A stretch of DNA of 64,000 nucleotides. Source: Deinococcus radiopugnans ATCC 19172 (lineage in GTDB: Bacteria; Deinococcota; Deinococci; Deinococcales; Deinococcaceae). Shown in pieces: positions 32,101 to 46,976 of the stretch (within the stretch, counting starts at the first letter, position 1; every line of letters starts with the position of its first letter). The notes under the pieces were generated by a model. It was given only the letters and a program-made list of their open reading frames with translations. It searched no databases and had not been told where the DNA came from. Position numbers and translations under genes: made by a program. The stretch is taken from the NCBI RefSeq assembly GCF_006335125.1, contig NZ_VDMO01000019.1:1-64000 (forward strand). Reading direction: 5' to 3'.

Positions 32101-32937
32101 TCAGCGCAGCGGCGTCGTTTCCGCCTGAGACGGCGTCACGGTGGGCAATGACGTCCGCGGCATCCAGCGGCGCAGCACGGCGGGCACCCCCTCGACGGCC
32201 ACGACCACCAGCACGGCGTAGCGCAGCGCCCGCACCAGCCCGACGTCCTTAACCGCCCCCGGCAGCGCCCCCAGCCCGAAGAACACGGCGAAGACGACTA
32301 GCAGGCCCACCACGCCCACGATCAGCCGCCCCGCCAGATCACGCGGGGGCGCAAAGCTGGGGCGGGCGTACCAGAACCCGGCGAACAGCCCCAGCCCGGT
32401 GCCGAACTCGCGCGGCGTGCCCGAGGGCAGGACGGCGGCAACCAGCAAGACCACCACGGGCACCGCCCAGCGCCACGTCCCGGCATCCGCGAATGCTGCG
32501 CGGCCGGCCACCCACGCCGCAATGCCGCCCAGCAGCAACCCCACGAGCACGTCCACCGGCGAATGCACGCCCAGCGCCAGCCGCGAGCCTGCGATCAGGG
32601 CGATCAGCACCGCCGCCGCCACCCACATGGCGGGCCGCCGCACCTGCGCGGCGATGCCGGCCCACAGCGTGGCCGACATCTGCGCGTGGCCGCTGGGCAG
32701 GCTCGGCCCGCCCGCCGTGGCCCGCGCGGCGTCCGACACCAGACCCGGATCGTCGGCGAAGGGGCGCGGCACGTTCAGCCCGTATTTCAGGGCGCTGTTG
32801 ACCAGATAGCTGCCCGCGAAGACCACACCCAGGTTGCGCCCGCCCCCCGGATTCCACAGCCAGGTGTACAGGGCCAGCACGACGATAAAGACCTCGTCAC
32901 GCCCCAGATTCGTGACGACCAGCCAGAAAGGTTGCAT
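32101..32937 (-). CDS. PAP2-family phosphatase
   Basis: A 278-aa membrane phosphatase with the three PAP2 motifs: [18 protein letters not shown] and [18 protein letters not shown]. It has hydrophobic segments before, between and after. Likely acts on undecaprenyl pyrophosphate or another lipid phosphate. The frame is open further upstream (33003), but ATG 32937, 6 nt after CAGAAT (one mismatch to TANNNT), gives the usual N-terminus. The first motif is the classical K-x6-R-P. Confidence 0.85.
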   Translation of the reverse strand: MQPFWLVVTNLGRDEVFIVVLALYTWLWNPGGGRNLGVVFAGSYLVNSALKYGLNVPRPFADDPGLVSDAARATAGGPSLPSGHAQMSATLWAGIAAQVRRPAMWVAAAVLIALIAGSRLALGVHSPVDVLVGLLLGGIAAWVAGRAAFADAGTWRWAVPVVVLLVAAVLPSGTPREFGTGLGLFAGFWYARPSFAPPRDLAGRLIVGVVGLLVVFAVFFGLGALPGAVKDVGLVRALRYAVLVVVAVEGVPAVLRRWMPRTSLPTVTPSQAETTPLR

Positions 32938-33079
32938 GCGGGCATTCTGAGGCAAGAGTGACGGTTGGCCCAAGCGAGGAACCGAAACGGTGCGGCGGTG
33001 CATCCCAGTCCGCTCCGGGCCGCCCGCCGCGCCTGCCGCCGACGCCTCTGGCCCACATCCCAGGCCCCGCGCCCTGCCT

Positions 33080-33085
33080 TACACT
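33080..33085 (+). promoter_or_regulatory. leaderless -10 box, ABC ATPase
   Basis: TACACT, 6 nt before the ATG at 33092. Confidence 0.6.
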
Positions 33086-33091
33086 TTCAGC

Positions 33092-34750
<1,659 letters not shown>

Positions 34751-34771
34751 GCCGCACCCAGGAGTGCATCG

Positions 34772-34797
34772 GGGCCGCCGTCTGCGCGGCCCTTTTT
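34772..34797 (+). terminator. intrinsic terminator of ABC ATPase
   Basis: GGGCCGC/GCGGCCC 7-bp stem then five T. Confidence 0.8.
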
Positions 34798-34841
34798 CAT
34801 GCGGCCACCGCTGGAGCGTCCCCCGCCGCCGTGGTCCGGCG

Positions 34842-34847
34842 TATCCT
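34842..34847 (+). promoter_or_regulatory. leaderless -10 box, aminotransferase
   Basis: TATCCT, 6 nt before the ATG at 34854. Confidence 0.6.
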
Positions 34848-34853
34848 TGCCGC

Positions 34854-36038
34854 ATGACCCAGACGGAAAATCTACCCGCGTACCCCACGCTCAGCCCCGC
34901 CGAACTGCGCCATCCGGATTCGCTGAAATGGACGCTGTACGGCGAGGACGTGATTCCCATGTGGATCGCCGACATGGACTTCCCGGTGGCCCCCGCGATC
35001 CTGTCGGCGCTGCGTGAACGTCTGGATCATGGCCTGGGCTACCACCAACTGATGGGGGACAGGACGCTGGACCGTCTGTTGCGTGCCAAGCTGGACACGC
35101 ACGGTCTCAAGAATCTGCCCGAAGGCGGCATCGCCATGCTGCCGGGCGTGGTGCCGGGGATTTACGCGACCGTGGCGGCCCTGACGCAGCCCGGTGAAAA
35201 GGTGCTGACCATGACCCCGGTCTACCACCCCTTCCACCTGAGCATCACCACGCTGGGACGTGAAGTTTCGGCGGTGGCCCTGCTGGACGGCCCGGATGGC
35301 TACCGCATCGACTGGGAGGGCCTGGAGGCCGCCGCGCAGGACAGCAAACTGATGCTGCTGTGCCACCCCCACAACCCCACCGGGCGCGTGTGGACCCACG
35401 ACGAGCTGGAGCGGCTGCGCGATCTGGTGGTCAGGCACGATCTCTCCGTGCTGAGCGACGAACTGCACGCCGATCTGCGTTTCACCGAGGGACCCTTCGA
35501 GTCCTTCGCTGCCGCTGAGCGCGTCCGTGACCGCACCATCACCGTGACCGGGCCGTGCAAGGCATTCAACACGGCGGGCCTGGGCATCGGCGCGATGATC
35601 GGCCACGACGCCGGGCTGGTGGGGCGCGTGCGCGCCGCCGCCGGGGGCCTGATGGGCCACGAGGGCGCCCTGAGCGTGACCATGTGGCAGGCGGCCCTGA
35701 AAGACGGCGGCCCCTGGCTGGCCGATACGGTGGCCTACCTGCGGGGCAACCGCGATTTTCTGACCGACTATCTGCGCGAGCACCTGCCCGCCGTCAAATT
35801 TCATCCGGTGGAGAGCACGTATCTGGCGTGGCTGGACCTGCGCGGGTGCCCACACGCCGGGGACATCCAGAAGTTCCTGCTGGAGGACGCCAGGGTCGCC
35901 CTGCACGACGGTCCCACCTTTGCCCCCGAAAGCTTCAAACCGCAGACCCAGGGGTTCGTGCGCCTGAACTTCGCCACCAGCCGCGAGATTCTCACGGAGG
36001 CGCTGGAAAGGATGCGGCGGGCGCTGGACGGGGCATAA
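34854..36038 (+). CDS. MalY/PatB-type PLP aminotransferase
   Basis: A 394-aa fold-type I PLP enzyme of the MalY/PatB group, usually a cystathionine beta-lyase and/or aminotransferase. [14 protein letters not shown] is the signature N-terminus of this group, [11 protein letters not shown] binds PLP, and [14 protein letters not shown] holds the PLP lysine. A C-terminal [12 protein letters not shown] closes the site. Monocistronic, leaderless. Confidence 0.92.
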   Translation: MTQTENLPAYPTLSPAELRHPDSLKWTLYGEDVIPMWIADMDFPVAPAILSALRERLDHGLGYHQLMGDRTLDRLLRAKLDTHGLKNLPEGGIAMLPGVVPGIYATVAALTQPGEKVLTMTPVYHPFHLSITTLGREVSAVALLDGPDGYRIDWEGLEAAAQDSKLMLLCHPHNPTGRVWTHDELERLRDLVVRHDLSVLSDELHADLRFTEGPFESFAAAERVRDRTITVTGPCKAFNTAGLGIGAMIGHDAGLVGRVRAAAGGLMGHEGALSVTMWQAALKDGGPWLADTVAYLRGNRDFLTDYLREHLPAVKFHPVESTYLAWLDLRGCPHAGDIQKFLLEDARVALHDGPTFAPESFKPQTQGFVRLNFATSREILTEALERMRRALDGA

Positions 36039-36150
36039 GAGGCTACAGGACTCCCCCTGGGCGCCCCTGAGGCCGCCTTACGGCGTCTGACCGTCCCCGC
36101 TGCCACGCCGTCGTCTGCCACCGCTCCGGCGCATCGGCGGCGCGGGCGGG

Positions 36151-36156
36151 TACAGT
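36151..36156 (+). promoter_or_regulatory. leaderless -10 box, glgA
   Basis: TACAGT, 7 nt before the ATG at 36164. Confidence 0.6.
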
Positions 36157-36163
36157 GACACCC

Positions 36164-37522
<1,359 letters not shown>

Positions 37523-37526
37523 GCCG

Positions 37527-38354
37527 GTGCCGCTGAACCTGGAGGTCCGGGCCGTCCCGCCCGCCGACCTGCTGCCGACCCTGGCGGCCCTGTACGGCGC
37601 GGCTCCGGAGGATCTGGCGTGGATGGCCGAGGCCTGCACGGCGGGATTTGTGGCGCTCGGTGACGGGGAGGAGGTGCTGGGCGCTGTCGGCACCCGCCCC
37701 AGCCCGCAGCACGGGGCGGAACTGGTGGGCGGCGTGTTTCCCGGCCCTCGGCGCGACGAGGTGGCGCTGGCCCTGGTCCGTGCGGCGCAGGCGGAGGTGG
37801 GCCGCGTCTACCTGTTCGCGGAAGGCTACCTGTTTCCCCCCGAACCCCTGCTGGCCGCCGGACTGCGCGAGGTGGGCGCGTACCGCCGCCTGAGCGGGCG
37901 CGTGCCGTACCGCCATATGGACCCGCCGGCTGGCGTCCGGTTGCTGCCGCTGGCGGAGGTGCCGGACCCCGAGACGCGGCTGCAGGCCCTGCGGACCTAC
38001 GAGGACCGCGTCGGCCACCACGCCGTGCTGCCCGAGGCGGCGGCAGACGGTGCGGGCGGCTTCGACTCCCACCTGAGCGTGATTGCGCTGGATGAACATG
38101 GGCGCGGCGTGGGCGTGTGCCGCGCGGCCGTCGAGGACGGCGAGGCCCGGCTCGACGCCCCCGGCGTTGCCCCCGAGTGGCGGCACACCACCCTGCGGGC
38201 CGCCCTGCTCAACGAGGTCAACACCCGGCTGCGCGCGGCGGGCATCACGCGGGTGAACGTGGAGTCCTGGGGCGACACCCCCGAGGAACTGGCCCATGAC
38301 CTGAAGCTGGGCCTGGGCGTGACCGAGGAAACACCGATCCTGACTGCCGGTTAG
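37527..38354 (+). CDS. GNAT-like acetyltransferase
   Basis: A 275-aa protein starting (GTG) 4 nt after glgA. Two halves with repeated GNAT-like character (strand-helix units such as EVLGAVGTRPS and VIALDEHGRGVGVCRA; VAPEWRHTTLRAALLNEVNTRLRAAGITRVNVES in the acetyl-CoA-binding region). An N-acetyltransferase is likely; substrate unknown. Co-transcribed with glgA by position. Confidence 0.6.
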   Translation: MPLNLEVRAVPPADLLPTLAALYGAAPEDLAWMAEACTAGFVALGDGEEVLGAVGTRPSPQHGAELVGGVFPGPRRDEVALALVRAAQAEVGRVYLFAEGYLFPPEPLLAAGLREVGAYRRLSGRVPYRHMDPPAGVRLLPLAEVPDPETRLQALRTYEDRVGHHAVLPEAAADGAGGFDSHLSVIALDEHGRGVGVCRAAVEDGEARLDAPGVAPEWRHTTLRAALLNEVNTRLRAAGITRVNVESWGDTPEELAHDLKLGLGVTEETPILTAG

Positions 38355-38400
38355 AGGCAGAGGGTCACCCGCGTTTCCACATCCGGCGCCGCCGCCCTGC

Positions 38401-38406
38401 TAGCAT
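38401..38406 (+). promoter_or_regulatory. leaderless -10 box, TrmJ-like gene
   Basis: TAGCAT, 7 nt before the GTG at 38414. Confidence 0.6.
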
Positions 38407-38413
38407 TCCGCCC

Positions 38414-39163
38414 GTGACCCTGGCAGTCGTTCTCGTTTCCCCCAAAACTCCCGGCAACATCGGCTCGGCGGCGCGCGCCATGCTGAACATGGGGGCCAAA
38501 GACCTGCGGCTGGTGGCCCCGCGCTGCGATCATCTGGATTCGGGGGCGGTGGCGATGGCCGTCCACGCGGCGGACCTGCTGCGCGGCGCCACCGTTTACC
38601 CCACCCTGCGCGAGGCGCTCGCGGACCGTGACCTGAGCGTGGGCACCAGCGCCCGCATCCGCTCGGACCTGCCCATGCCGCAGCACCCGGCGCAGATTCG
38701 CCCTTTCGTGCGCGCGGCCACCGCCCCGGCGCTGGTGTTCGGGCCGGAAGAATCGGGCCTGAACAACGCCGATCTGGAGCAGTGCCAGATGACCGTCCGC
38801 ATTCCCACCGGCGACTACGCCAGCCTGAATCTGGCGCAGGCGGTGTTGCTGGTGTGCTATGAGTTCCTGCAGGGCCAGGACGAGCCGCAGGACCGCGTGC
38901 GCAAGACCGCCACCCGCGAGGAGATGGAGGCGATGTACGGCCACCTGCACGACACCATGCACCTGATCGGCTACACCGACGCGGTGCGCGCCCGCCACAC
39001 CCTGCGCCTGTGGCGGGCGCTGCTAGACCGCGCGCTGATGAGCAGCGCCGAGAGCCGCCTGTTCCGGGGCCTGCTGCGGCAGGTACAGTGGAAGGTGGAA
39101 GACGCGGCGAAACGCGGGACGACGGAGCCGAGGCCAGTGGAAGACGGCGTGGCCCAGGAGTAG
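38414..39163 (+). CDS. TrmJ-like SPOUT RNA methyltransferase
   Basis: A 249-aa SpoU/TrmH-family enzyme: VLVSPKTPGNIGSAARAMLNMG near the N-terminus, VFGPEESGLNNADL (motif 2) and IPTGDYASLNLAQAV (motif 3, trefoil knot). TrmJ-type proteins methylate the 2'-OH of residue 32 in tRNA; the C-terminal helical extension fits that subgroup. Start GTG. Confidence 0.88.
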   Translation: MTLAVVLVSPKTPGNIGSAARAMLNMGAKDLRLVAPRCDHLDSGAVAMAVHAADLLRGATVYPTLREALADRDLSVGTSARIRSDLPMPQHPAQIRPFVRAATAPALVFGPEESGLNNADLEQCQMTVRIPTGDYASLNLAQAVLLVCYEFLQGQDEPQDRVRKTATREEMEAMYGHLHDTMHLIGYTDAVRARHTLRLWRALLDRALMSSAESRLFRGLLRQVQWKVEDAAKRGTTEPRPVEDGVAQE

Positions 39164-39216
39164 GGCCGTCGGCTCCTGAAAGCTGTTTCGGGACCAGCTG
39201 ACAGGGGCACTCGGCC

Positions 39217-39618
39217 CTAACCGTCCACCGTTCCGGCGCCGAGCGAGTGCAGCCACACCTCCGCCTCGTCGGCGCCTAACAGCCGGGCGCCCCGTTCGGG
39301 AGGAAACCACGCCAGCAGTTTCGCCGACGACCCAGCATCCGCTGTACCCGCCTCCGCCGCGAAGATGACCTTGTGATCGCCGTCCAGCAGCCACAGCAGG
39401 CCCAGCGGGGCCGCCTCCAGCATCGTGCCCACAGGCAACGCCGGCCCCAGCCACACCGCGTCGATCTCCGCGTTGTCGGCGGGATTCAGGGTGCCCGGCA
39501 GGCAGCCGTAGTTGACCGGGGCGGCGTGGGCTTCGGTGCGAAGCGGCCCCAGTTGACCGTCTCGCCAGACAAAGCGTTCGCGGGTGCCGGCCGTCCACTC
39601 CACCACACCCCGGAACAC
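39217..39618 (-). CDS. divergent pyrophosphatase-fold protein
   Basis: A 133-aa protein. [38 protein letters not shown] and [13 protein letters not shown] follow the order of family I inorganic pyrophosphatase (E/R strand, NYG.PGT, D-G-D-P-x-D, D-D-K). The second motif reads D-N-A-E-I-D, so one of its metal Asp is lost, while D-H-K is kept. Activity is doubtful. GTG start 8 nt after the stop of the lipoprotein gene, so the two are one operon. Confidence 0.65.
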   Translation of the reverse strand: MFRGVVEWTAGTRERFVWRDGQLGPLRTEAHAAPVNYGCLPGTLNPADNAEIDAVWLGPALPVGTMLEAAPLGLLWLLDGDHKVIFAAEAGTADAGSSAKLLAWFPPERGARLLGADEAEVWLHSLGAGTVDG

Positions 39619-39626
39619 GCGGGCGT

Positions 39627-40022
39627 TCAGGGCTGAACCTCGTACAGCTCCACCTGCCGCAGCACCGCACCGCCGAACGACAGCACCGCGCGGTACGCGC
39701 CCTCGTCCGGGGCGGTCAGCCGGAAGGTGGCCGCGCGCTGCTCGGCGTCCAGGTACACGCTGTCGCTGCCCAGGGCGCGCCCGCTGTCAAACCAGTTCAC
39801 GCTCAGGTAGCCCGGCTCGAAACGGCCATCCACGCGGGCCGTCACGATCAGGGTGTCGCCGTCGCGTTTCAGCGTGGCCTCGGTGACGCGCACCGGCAGG
39901 TTTGGCGCCACCACCGGGGGCAACAGCGGCACGAAGTTGTAACGGCACCCGCTCAGGCCCAGGCTCAGCGGCAGGGCCAGCACGCACAGCAAGGCGGGGA
40001 GGCAGAAGGCACGGCGGAACAT
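39627..40022 (-). CDS. small lipoprotein, unknown
   Basis: A 131-aa protein with a type II signal peptide: [15 protein letters not shown], where Cys 26 is the lipid-modified residue (L-S-G-C lipobox). The mature part has beta-strand character ([31 protein letters not shown]), like an Ig-like domain. Leaderless promoter. Followed by the pyrophosphatase-fold gene. Function unknown. Confidence 0.75.
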   Translation of the reverse strand: MFRRAFCLPALLCVLALPLSLGLSGCRYNFVPLLPPVVAPNLPVRVTEATLKRDGDTLIVTARVDGRFEPGYLSVNWFDSGRALGSDSVYLDAEQRAATFRLTAPDEGAYRAVLSFGGAVLRQVELYEVQP

Positions 40023-40028
40023 GGGCGC

Positions 40029-40034
40029 ATCCTA
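40029..40034 (-). promoter_or_regulatory. leaderless -10 box, small lipoprotein
   Basis: TAGGAT, 6 nt before the ATG at 40022. Confidence 0.6.
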
Positions 40035-40076
40035 GAGCCGCGAGGTGTGAGGGGGCAAAGCTTGAGACGGCTGCGC

Positions 40077-40949
40077 CTACTTCAGCCGGTGCGCCTCGAT
40101 AAAGTCGATGACCTGCTGCCGCGTATCTCCCAGAAAGGTCAGGGGCCGGGCCATCGCCGCGATCACCGTGATGTGGTTCAGGCCCGGCAGCACCGTCCTC
40201 GTGACCGGCACCCCGGCTTCCTTGAGGGCCGCCTCCATATTGACGGCGTTGTACGGATCGACGGTGGTGTCGTTGGCGGCCACCAGCAGTAGGTTGGGCG
40301 GCGCGTCGGGACGCACGTGGCGGTCTGGCATGATGTCGTCCGGATTGCCACCCTCGGGGAACGCCACCCGGCTGGGAAACTGCCGGAAATCATAGCTGTA
40401 CGGGCCGGCCACCCCGATCACGCCGCGCACCGCGCTGACTGGTACGTCCGCTTCGCGCAGCCAGCGGGCGTTGTCCACCATTTCCACCGCGTTGAAGCCG
40501 CCGGCCGAGTGCCCCATCACGAACAGGTTGTCGGGGCTGCCGCCGTAGCTCTGCGCCCGGTCTCGCAGCACTTTCAGGGCGGAAGCGGCGTCCTGCACGT
40601 AGTCGGGGTAGCGGTGTTCGGGGGCCAGGCGGTAGTTCATCACGCCGGTCACGTAGCCGGCGCGGGCCAGCGACTCGCCCACGAATTTGTGCCCCTCCTT
40701 GTCGCCGCCCTGCCACGAGCCGCCGTGAATGAACAGCACCACCGGGGCATTCTGGACATTCTGCGGCGCGTACACGTCCATCACGTTGCGCGGCGCGGGG
40801 CCGTAACGCACGTTCTGGGTGACGTTCAGGCCGCGCGTGGAGGTCACGGTGTTCAGGGCGTTCTGGGGTGAACAGGCGGCCAGGGTCAGGCCCAGCGTGG
40901 CGGCGGCCAGCGCCAGACCGGCGGCGCGGGGAAATTTACGGGAAGACAT
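40077..40949 (-). CDS. lipoprotein alpha/beta-hydrolase (esterase)
   Basis: A 290-aa enzyme of the carboxylesterase/acetylhydrolase (BD-FAE/Hsl-like) group: [12 protein letters not shown] oxyanion motif, GHSAGGFNA nucleophile elbow with Ser, [13 protein letters not shown] with Asp, and LPGLNHIT with His. The N-terminus LTLAACS has a lipobox, so it is anchored outside the membrane. The catalytic triad is complete, in contrast to the hydrolase at 20303-21262. Substrate unknown. Confidence 0.88.
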   Translation of the reverse strand: MSSRKFPRAAGLALAAATLGLTLAACSPQNALNTVTSTRGLNVTQNVRYGPAPRNVMDVYAPQNVQNAPVVLFIHGGSWQGGDKEGHKFVGESLARAGYVTGVMNYRLAPEHRYPDYVQDAASALKVLRDRAQSYGGSPDNLFVMGHSAGGFNAVEMVDNARWLREADVPVSAVRGVIGVAGPYSYDFRQFPSRVAFPEGGNPDDIMPDRHVRPDAPPNLLLVAANDTTVDPYNAVNMEAALKEAGVPVTRTVLPGLNHITVIAAMARPLTFLGDTRQQVIDFIEAHRLK

Positions 40950-40956
40950 GGGGGAG

Positions 40957-40962
40957 AGGCTA
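40957..40962 (-). promoter_or_regulatory. leaderless -10 box, lipoprotein esterase
   Basis: TAGCCT, 7 nt before the ATG at 40949. Confidence 0.55.
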
Positions 40963-41081
40963 ATCCCGCCTCGCCGGCCCCGATGCCGCCGAACGCACAG
41001 TTCGCCCGTGGGTGGGCTTTAAGTTGCGTTGAGAGTCGTGGGGCGTCCGAAGCCCCACAGACCCGCGCCCGGCACCCGCGC

Positions 41082-41087
41082 TAGCCT
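41082..41087 (+). promoter_or_regulatory. leaderless -10 box, lycopene cyclase
   Basis: TAGCCT, 7 nt before the ATG at 41095. Confidence 0.6.
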
Positions 41088-41094
41088 GCCGCGA

Positions 41095-42618
41095 ATGCCC
41101 GCTGAAGTCCTGTCCGATCACACAACCGACGTGCTGGTGGTGGGCGGCGGCCCCTCCGGCCTGGCGCTGGCCGCCGAACTGGCCGCCCGGCACCTGAGCG
41201 TGCGGGTGGTGGCCCCGCATCCGCCGCAGCCGTTTGCCCCCACCTACGGCGCATGGCTGGGCGAATTGCCCGCCTGGGCGCAGGCCTGCACGGCGCAGGT
41301 CTGGACGGACGTGCGGGTCTACAGCGGCCCGCAGCCCACCCCGCTGCTGCGCCCCTACGCCCTGCTGGACAATGCCCGCCTGCTGGGCACGCTGCTGAGG
41401 CGGGCAGGCGAGCGGCTGTGCTGGACGCAGGGCCGGGTGACGCGCGCGGAGCGGCGGGGTGAATTGTGGCACGTTCACGGCGAGGCGGGCGAGGTCTGGA
41501 CGGCGCGGCTGGTGGTGGACGCGTCCGGGCACGGCGGCCTGCTGCAGCCCACAGCATTCGAGGGCGGCGCGGCATTGCAGACTGCCTACGGCATCGTGGC
41601 GCACTTCCGGCGTCCGCCCAGCCCGCCGGGAGCGATGGTCTGGATGGATTACCGCGCCCCTCACCTGAGCCGCACCGAGGTGCGCGCCGAGCCGACGTTC
41701 CTGTACGCCATGCATCTGGACGGGGATCGTTACTTCGTGCAGGAAACCAGCCTGATCGCCCGCCCGGCTCCCAGCCGCGAATTCATGGCCGCCCGTCTGT
41801 ACGCCCGCCTGGAGGCCCTGGGCACGCCCCCCCACGACACCGAATCCGACGAGTGGGTAGCCTTTCCGATGAACGCGCCCGCGCCCGCGCCGGGAGGCGT
41901 GCTGGCATTTGGCGCGGCGGCGGGGCTGGTGCATCCGATCAGCGGCTTTCAGGTGGCCGGGGCGCTGAACGACGCCCCACGGGTGGCCCAGGCGGTGGCA
42001 GAGGCGCTACAGGCCGGGCAGGACGCCGCCGCTGCGGGCTGGGCCGCGCTGTGGCCCCCCGAACGCCGCGCCGCCCGCGAGGTGCATCTGCTGGATCTGG
42101 CCGCCCTGCTGGAACTGCCCGGAGACCTCCTGGGCGCCTTCTTTGCCGCCTTCTTCCGCTTGCCCGCTGCCGAGTGGCACGCCTTCCTGGCGCCGCAGAC
42201 CGGGGTAGGGCCATTGGCCCGCAGCATGCTCCGGGTCTTTGCCCACGCGCCCAATGCGGTGCGCCTGCCGCTGGCCCGCGCCGCGCTGAGGCGTCCGGGC
42301 GTCAGCCTGCGCGCTTTGCAGCAGGCCGCCCGCATGAAGGATTCTGCCCGCTTTTCCCATCCTTCTGCCGCGCCCGCACGCCACCCTGGGGCCATGACCC
42401 CACCTGACGACACCAGCAGTGACGACACCCGACGTGAGGCAAACAGCGGCGACATCGATCAGCAGGAGGTGATCGAGGAAGGCATGCAGGGCGCTACCGG
42501 CAACGTGAACGCCGACGGCCTGGCCCCCGACGTGAACCGCCAGAAGAAGCTCGAAGAATTGCGCGAGAATGTCGCCGAGATCAGCGGCGAGGGCCGAGAG
42601 GATACCCGCTCCAGCTGA
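41095..42618 (+). CDS. lycopene cyclase with acidic C-terminal tail
   Basis: A 507-aa flavoprotein. [18 protein letters not shown] is the dinucleotide-binding motif and [12 protein letters not shown] matches the signature of lycopene cyclases, which make cyclic carotenoids such as the precursors of deinoxanthin. [13 protein letters not shown] is in the C-terminal FAD region. After about residue 433 the frame continues, without a stop, into a hydrophilic 74-aa tail ([11 protein letters not shown]... to TRSS) unlike the cyclase. The internal ATG 42394 has CACCCT 6 nt before it, so the tail may also be made alone. No other carotenoid genes are adjacent. Confidence 0.85.
   Translation: MPAEVLSDHTTDVLVVGGGPSGLALAAELAARHLSVRVVAPHPPQPFAPTYGAWLGELPAWAQACTAQVWTDVRVYSGPQPTPLLRPYALLDNARLLGTLLRRAGERLCWTQGRVTRAERRGELWHVHGEAGEVWTARLVVDASGHGGLLQPTAFEGGAALQTAYGIVAHFRRPPSPPGAMVWMDYRAPHLSRTEVRAEPTFLYAMHLDGDRYFVQETSLIARPAPSREFMAARLYARLEALGTPPHDTESDEWVAFPMNAPAPAPGGVLAFGAAAGLVHPISGFQVAGALNDAPRVAQAVAEALQAGQDAAAAGWAALWPPERRAAREVHLLDLAALLELPGDLLGAFFAAFFRLPAAEWHAFLAPQTGVGPLARSMLRVFAHAPNAVRLPLARAALRRPGVSLRALQQAARMKDSARFSHPSAAPARHPGAMTPPDDTSSDDTRREANSGDIDQQEVIEEGMQGATGNVNADGLAPDVNRQKKLEELRENVAEISGEGREDTRSS
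42394..42618 (+). other. acidic tail, possible separate small protein
   Basis: The last 74 codons of the cyclase frame, starting at an internal [39 protein letters not shown]. Hydrophilic, likely helical, no cysteines. CACCCT is 6 nt upstream, one base from the leaderless -10 pattern. Whether it is a fused domain or an independent gene cannot be decided from sequence. Confidence 0.4.
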
Positions 42619-42709
42619 GCGCGCCGCCTGAGCTTGAGGCCCAGCGCCCCCGCTGCCCCTGTGGCAACGGGGGCCGCCGCGTTCCCGGCCGCAAGAGGGA
42701 CTGGGCGCC

Positions 42710-42715
42710 TATACT
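42710..42715 (+). promoter_or_regulatory. leaderless -10 box, sdaAB
   Basis: TATACT, 6 nt before the ATG at 42722. Confidence 0.6.
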
Positions 42716-42721
42716 CGGCCC

Positions 42722-43387
<666 letters not shown>

Positions 43388-43425
43388 ACGCTCCGCGAGG
43401 GCGCCGAGGCCGGGAAACTTTCGGC

Positions 43426-44163
43426 CTAGCCCCGGTGCCCCAGCGTCCAGCCCACCTCCGCCGCTGCATTTTTGAGCGTCCTTAGCAGGGCCTCGGCGGC
43501 GTGCAGTCTGGCTGTGGGCAGGCTCAGGCCCAGGGCCGCCAGCACCGCGCCCCCCTCGCCGCGCACGGGCACGGCCAGTCCACTGGTGCCCGGCGCCCAC
43601 TCGTCGCGGCTCAGCGCGTGGCCCTGCGCGCGAATGCTGCGGCTCTCGGCGTTCCAGGCGGCAGCGCCCGTCAGCGTTTGCGGCGTGAACGCGGCCGTGG
43701 GCTGGGGGAGAGCCTGCCCCGCCAGCGCCAGCAGCAACTTTCCGCTGGCGGTGGCGTGGGCCGGCAGCTCGAAATCCAGTTCCCCGGCGACGGGCGGCCC
43801 GTCGCGCCCCTGCACGCTGCGGGCCACGCACAGCACAGAGTCGCCGTGCAGCACGCATAGAAAGGCCAGCAGGTGCGTGCCGCGCGCCAGCCGTTCCATC
43901 GCGTCGTGGGCGGGGGCGTACCACGGCAGGCTGCCGTACAGCGCGCTGCTCAGCTTCAGCAGGCGCCAGCCCAGCCCGTAACGCCCGCGCCCCAGCCGCA
44001 CCAGCAGGCCCACGCCGGCCAGCGTCTGCAACTGCTCATGCACGGTGGACGTGGGCTGATTCAGGTGCCGTGCAAGGTCACTCAGTGTCCACTCGGTGCG
44101 GTCTGCGTCGAACAGTTCCAGCACGCGGACGGCGGCCTCGACGGTGGCGTGGGTGCGCGTCAT
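43426..44163 (-). CDS. IclR-family regulator of the hut operon
   Basis: A 245-aa regulator: N-terminal winged helix (TVEAAVRVLELFDADRTEWTLSDLARHLNQPTSTVHEQLQTLAGVGLL), then the IclR effector domain (DAMERLARGTHLLAF, ATASGKLLLAL, GTSGLAVPVRGEGG). Divergent from hutUGIH with about 200 bp between, so it very probably controls histidine use, perhaps with urocanate as inducer (inference). No leaderless -10 box was found. Confidence 0.9.
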   Translation of the reverse strand: MTRTHATVEAAVRVLELFDADRTEWTLSDLARHLNQPTSTVHEQLQTLAGVGLLVRLGRGRYGLGWRLLKLSSALYGSLPWYAPAHDAMERLARGTHLLAFLCVLHGDSVLCVARSVQGRDGPPVAGELDFELPAHATASGKLLLALAGQALPQPTAAFTPQTLTGAAAWNAESRSIRAQGHALSRDEWAPGTSGLAVPVRGEGGAVLAALGLSLPTARLHAAEALLRTLKNAAAEVGWTLGHRG

Positions 44164-44370
44164 CTTGCGGTTGCGGGCAGAGACCAGGGGGCTAGCTCTC
44201 GGCCATCTGGGAGCCAGAACTCCTGGGCCGCTTCAACGTTTCGGCGCCTCTCCATCCCGCTGTAACTGCTGGCCCCGCCCCCCTTTCTCATATCAGTGAT
44301 TCTACCCAGCTTTCCGCCATATCCGGAAAATCACCGCGCTTCCGCACTCAAAGAGGCCAACTATACCCTC
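44164..44370. other. divergent control region hut regulator/operon
   Basis: About 207 bp between the two divergent starts. It contains the inverted repeat at 44311-44329 and several A/T-rich stretches (CATATCAG, TATCCG) that could be -10 boxes. No clear -35/-10 pair. AAAGAGG lies 14 nt before the hutU start. Confidence 0.5.
44311..44329. promoter_or_regulatory. candidate hut operator
   Basis: TTTCCG (44311-44316), 7-nt spacer, CGGAAA (44324-44329): a perfect 6-bp inverted repeat in the gap between the IclR regulator and hutU. IclR proteins commonly bind such palindromes; assignment is inference. Confidence 0.45.
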
Positions 44371-46064
<1,694 letters not shown>

Positions 46065-46068
<4 letters not shown>

Positions 46069-46976
46069 GCCAGCCCGCCCATTTGCCCTACGGGGGGATT
46101 GCTACTTTTGCCCGCGCCCCCATCGTTCAGCCGGACGGCGACTGGCGCGCAGACGTGGCCATCCTTGGCATCCCCTTCGACATCGCCCTGGGTTTTCGCC
46201 CCGGCGCACGCTTCGCGCCGCGTGCCTTGCGGGAGGCGTCCTTGCGCTACGTGCCGCCGTTCACCGGTCTGGACGGCGTGACCCGTTTGCAAAACGTGAC
46301 CTTCGTGGATGCCGGGGACGTGGTGTTGCCCTCGCTGGAGCCTGAATTAGCCCGCGAGCGCATAACAGCGGCGGCGCGGCAGGTCAGGGCACGCTGCCGC
46401 CTCCCGGTCTTCCTGGGCGGCGATCACAGCGTGTCCTACCCGCTGCTGCGGGCTTTTGATGATGTGCCGGAGTTGCACGTCATCCAGCTGGACGCGCACC
46501 TGGACTTCACCGACACGCGCAACGACACCCGCTTCAGCAACTCCAGCCCGTTTCGTCGCGCCGCCGAGGAGCTGCCCAACCTCGTTCACATCACCACCAT
46601 CGGTCTGCGCGGGTTGCGCCATGACCCGGAGGCGGTGGCGGCGGCGCGGGCGCGCGGGCACACGCTGGTGCCGATGGAGGAGGTGGAGGCCCGCTGCGCC
46701 GGGATCGTGGAGGCGCTGCCCCCTGGCCGCCCGGTGTACCTGAGCGTGGACGTGGACGCCTTTGACCCCGCCGTGCTGCCCGGCACCAGCAGCCCGGAGC
46801 CGGACGGCTTCACGTATGCCCTGGCGCTGCGCGTGATCGCGGCGTTGGCCCACCGTCATCAACTCCTGGCGCTGGACGTGGTGGAGCTGGCCCCCAACCT
46901 CGATCCCACCGGACGCAGCGAACTCGTCGCCGCCCGGCTGATCATGGAAACGCTGTGCGAGGTCTTCCATGACTGA
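46065..46976 (+). CDS. hutG: formimidoylglutamase (arginase family)
   Basis: A 303-aa ureohydrolase with the Mn2-binding motifs [22 protein letters not shown] and [15 protein letters not shown]. In this operon it most likely hydrolyses N-formimidoyl-L-glutamate to glutamate and formamide, the last step of the pathway. By sequence alone agmatinase or arginase is not excluded; context decides. GTG start overlaps hutU; its end overlaps hutI by 8 bp. Confidence 0.9.
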
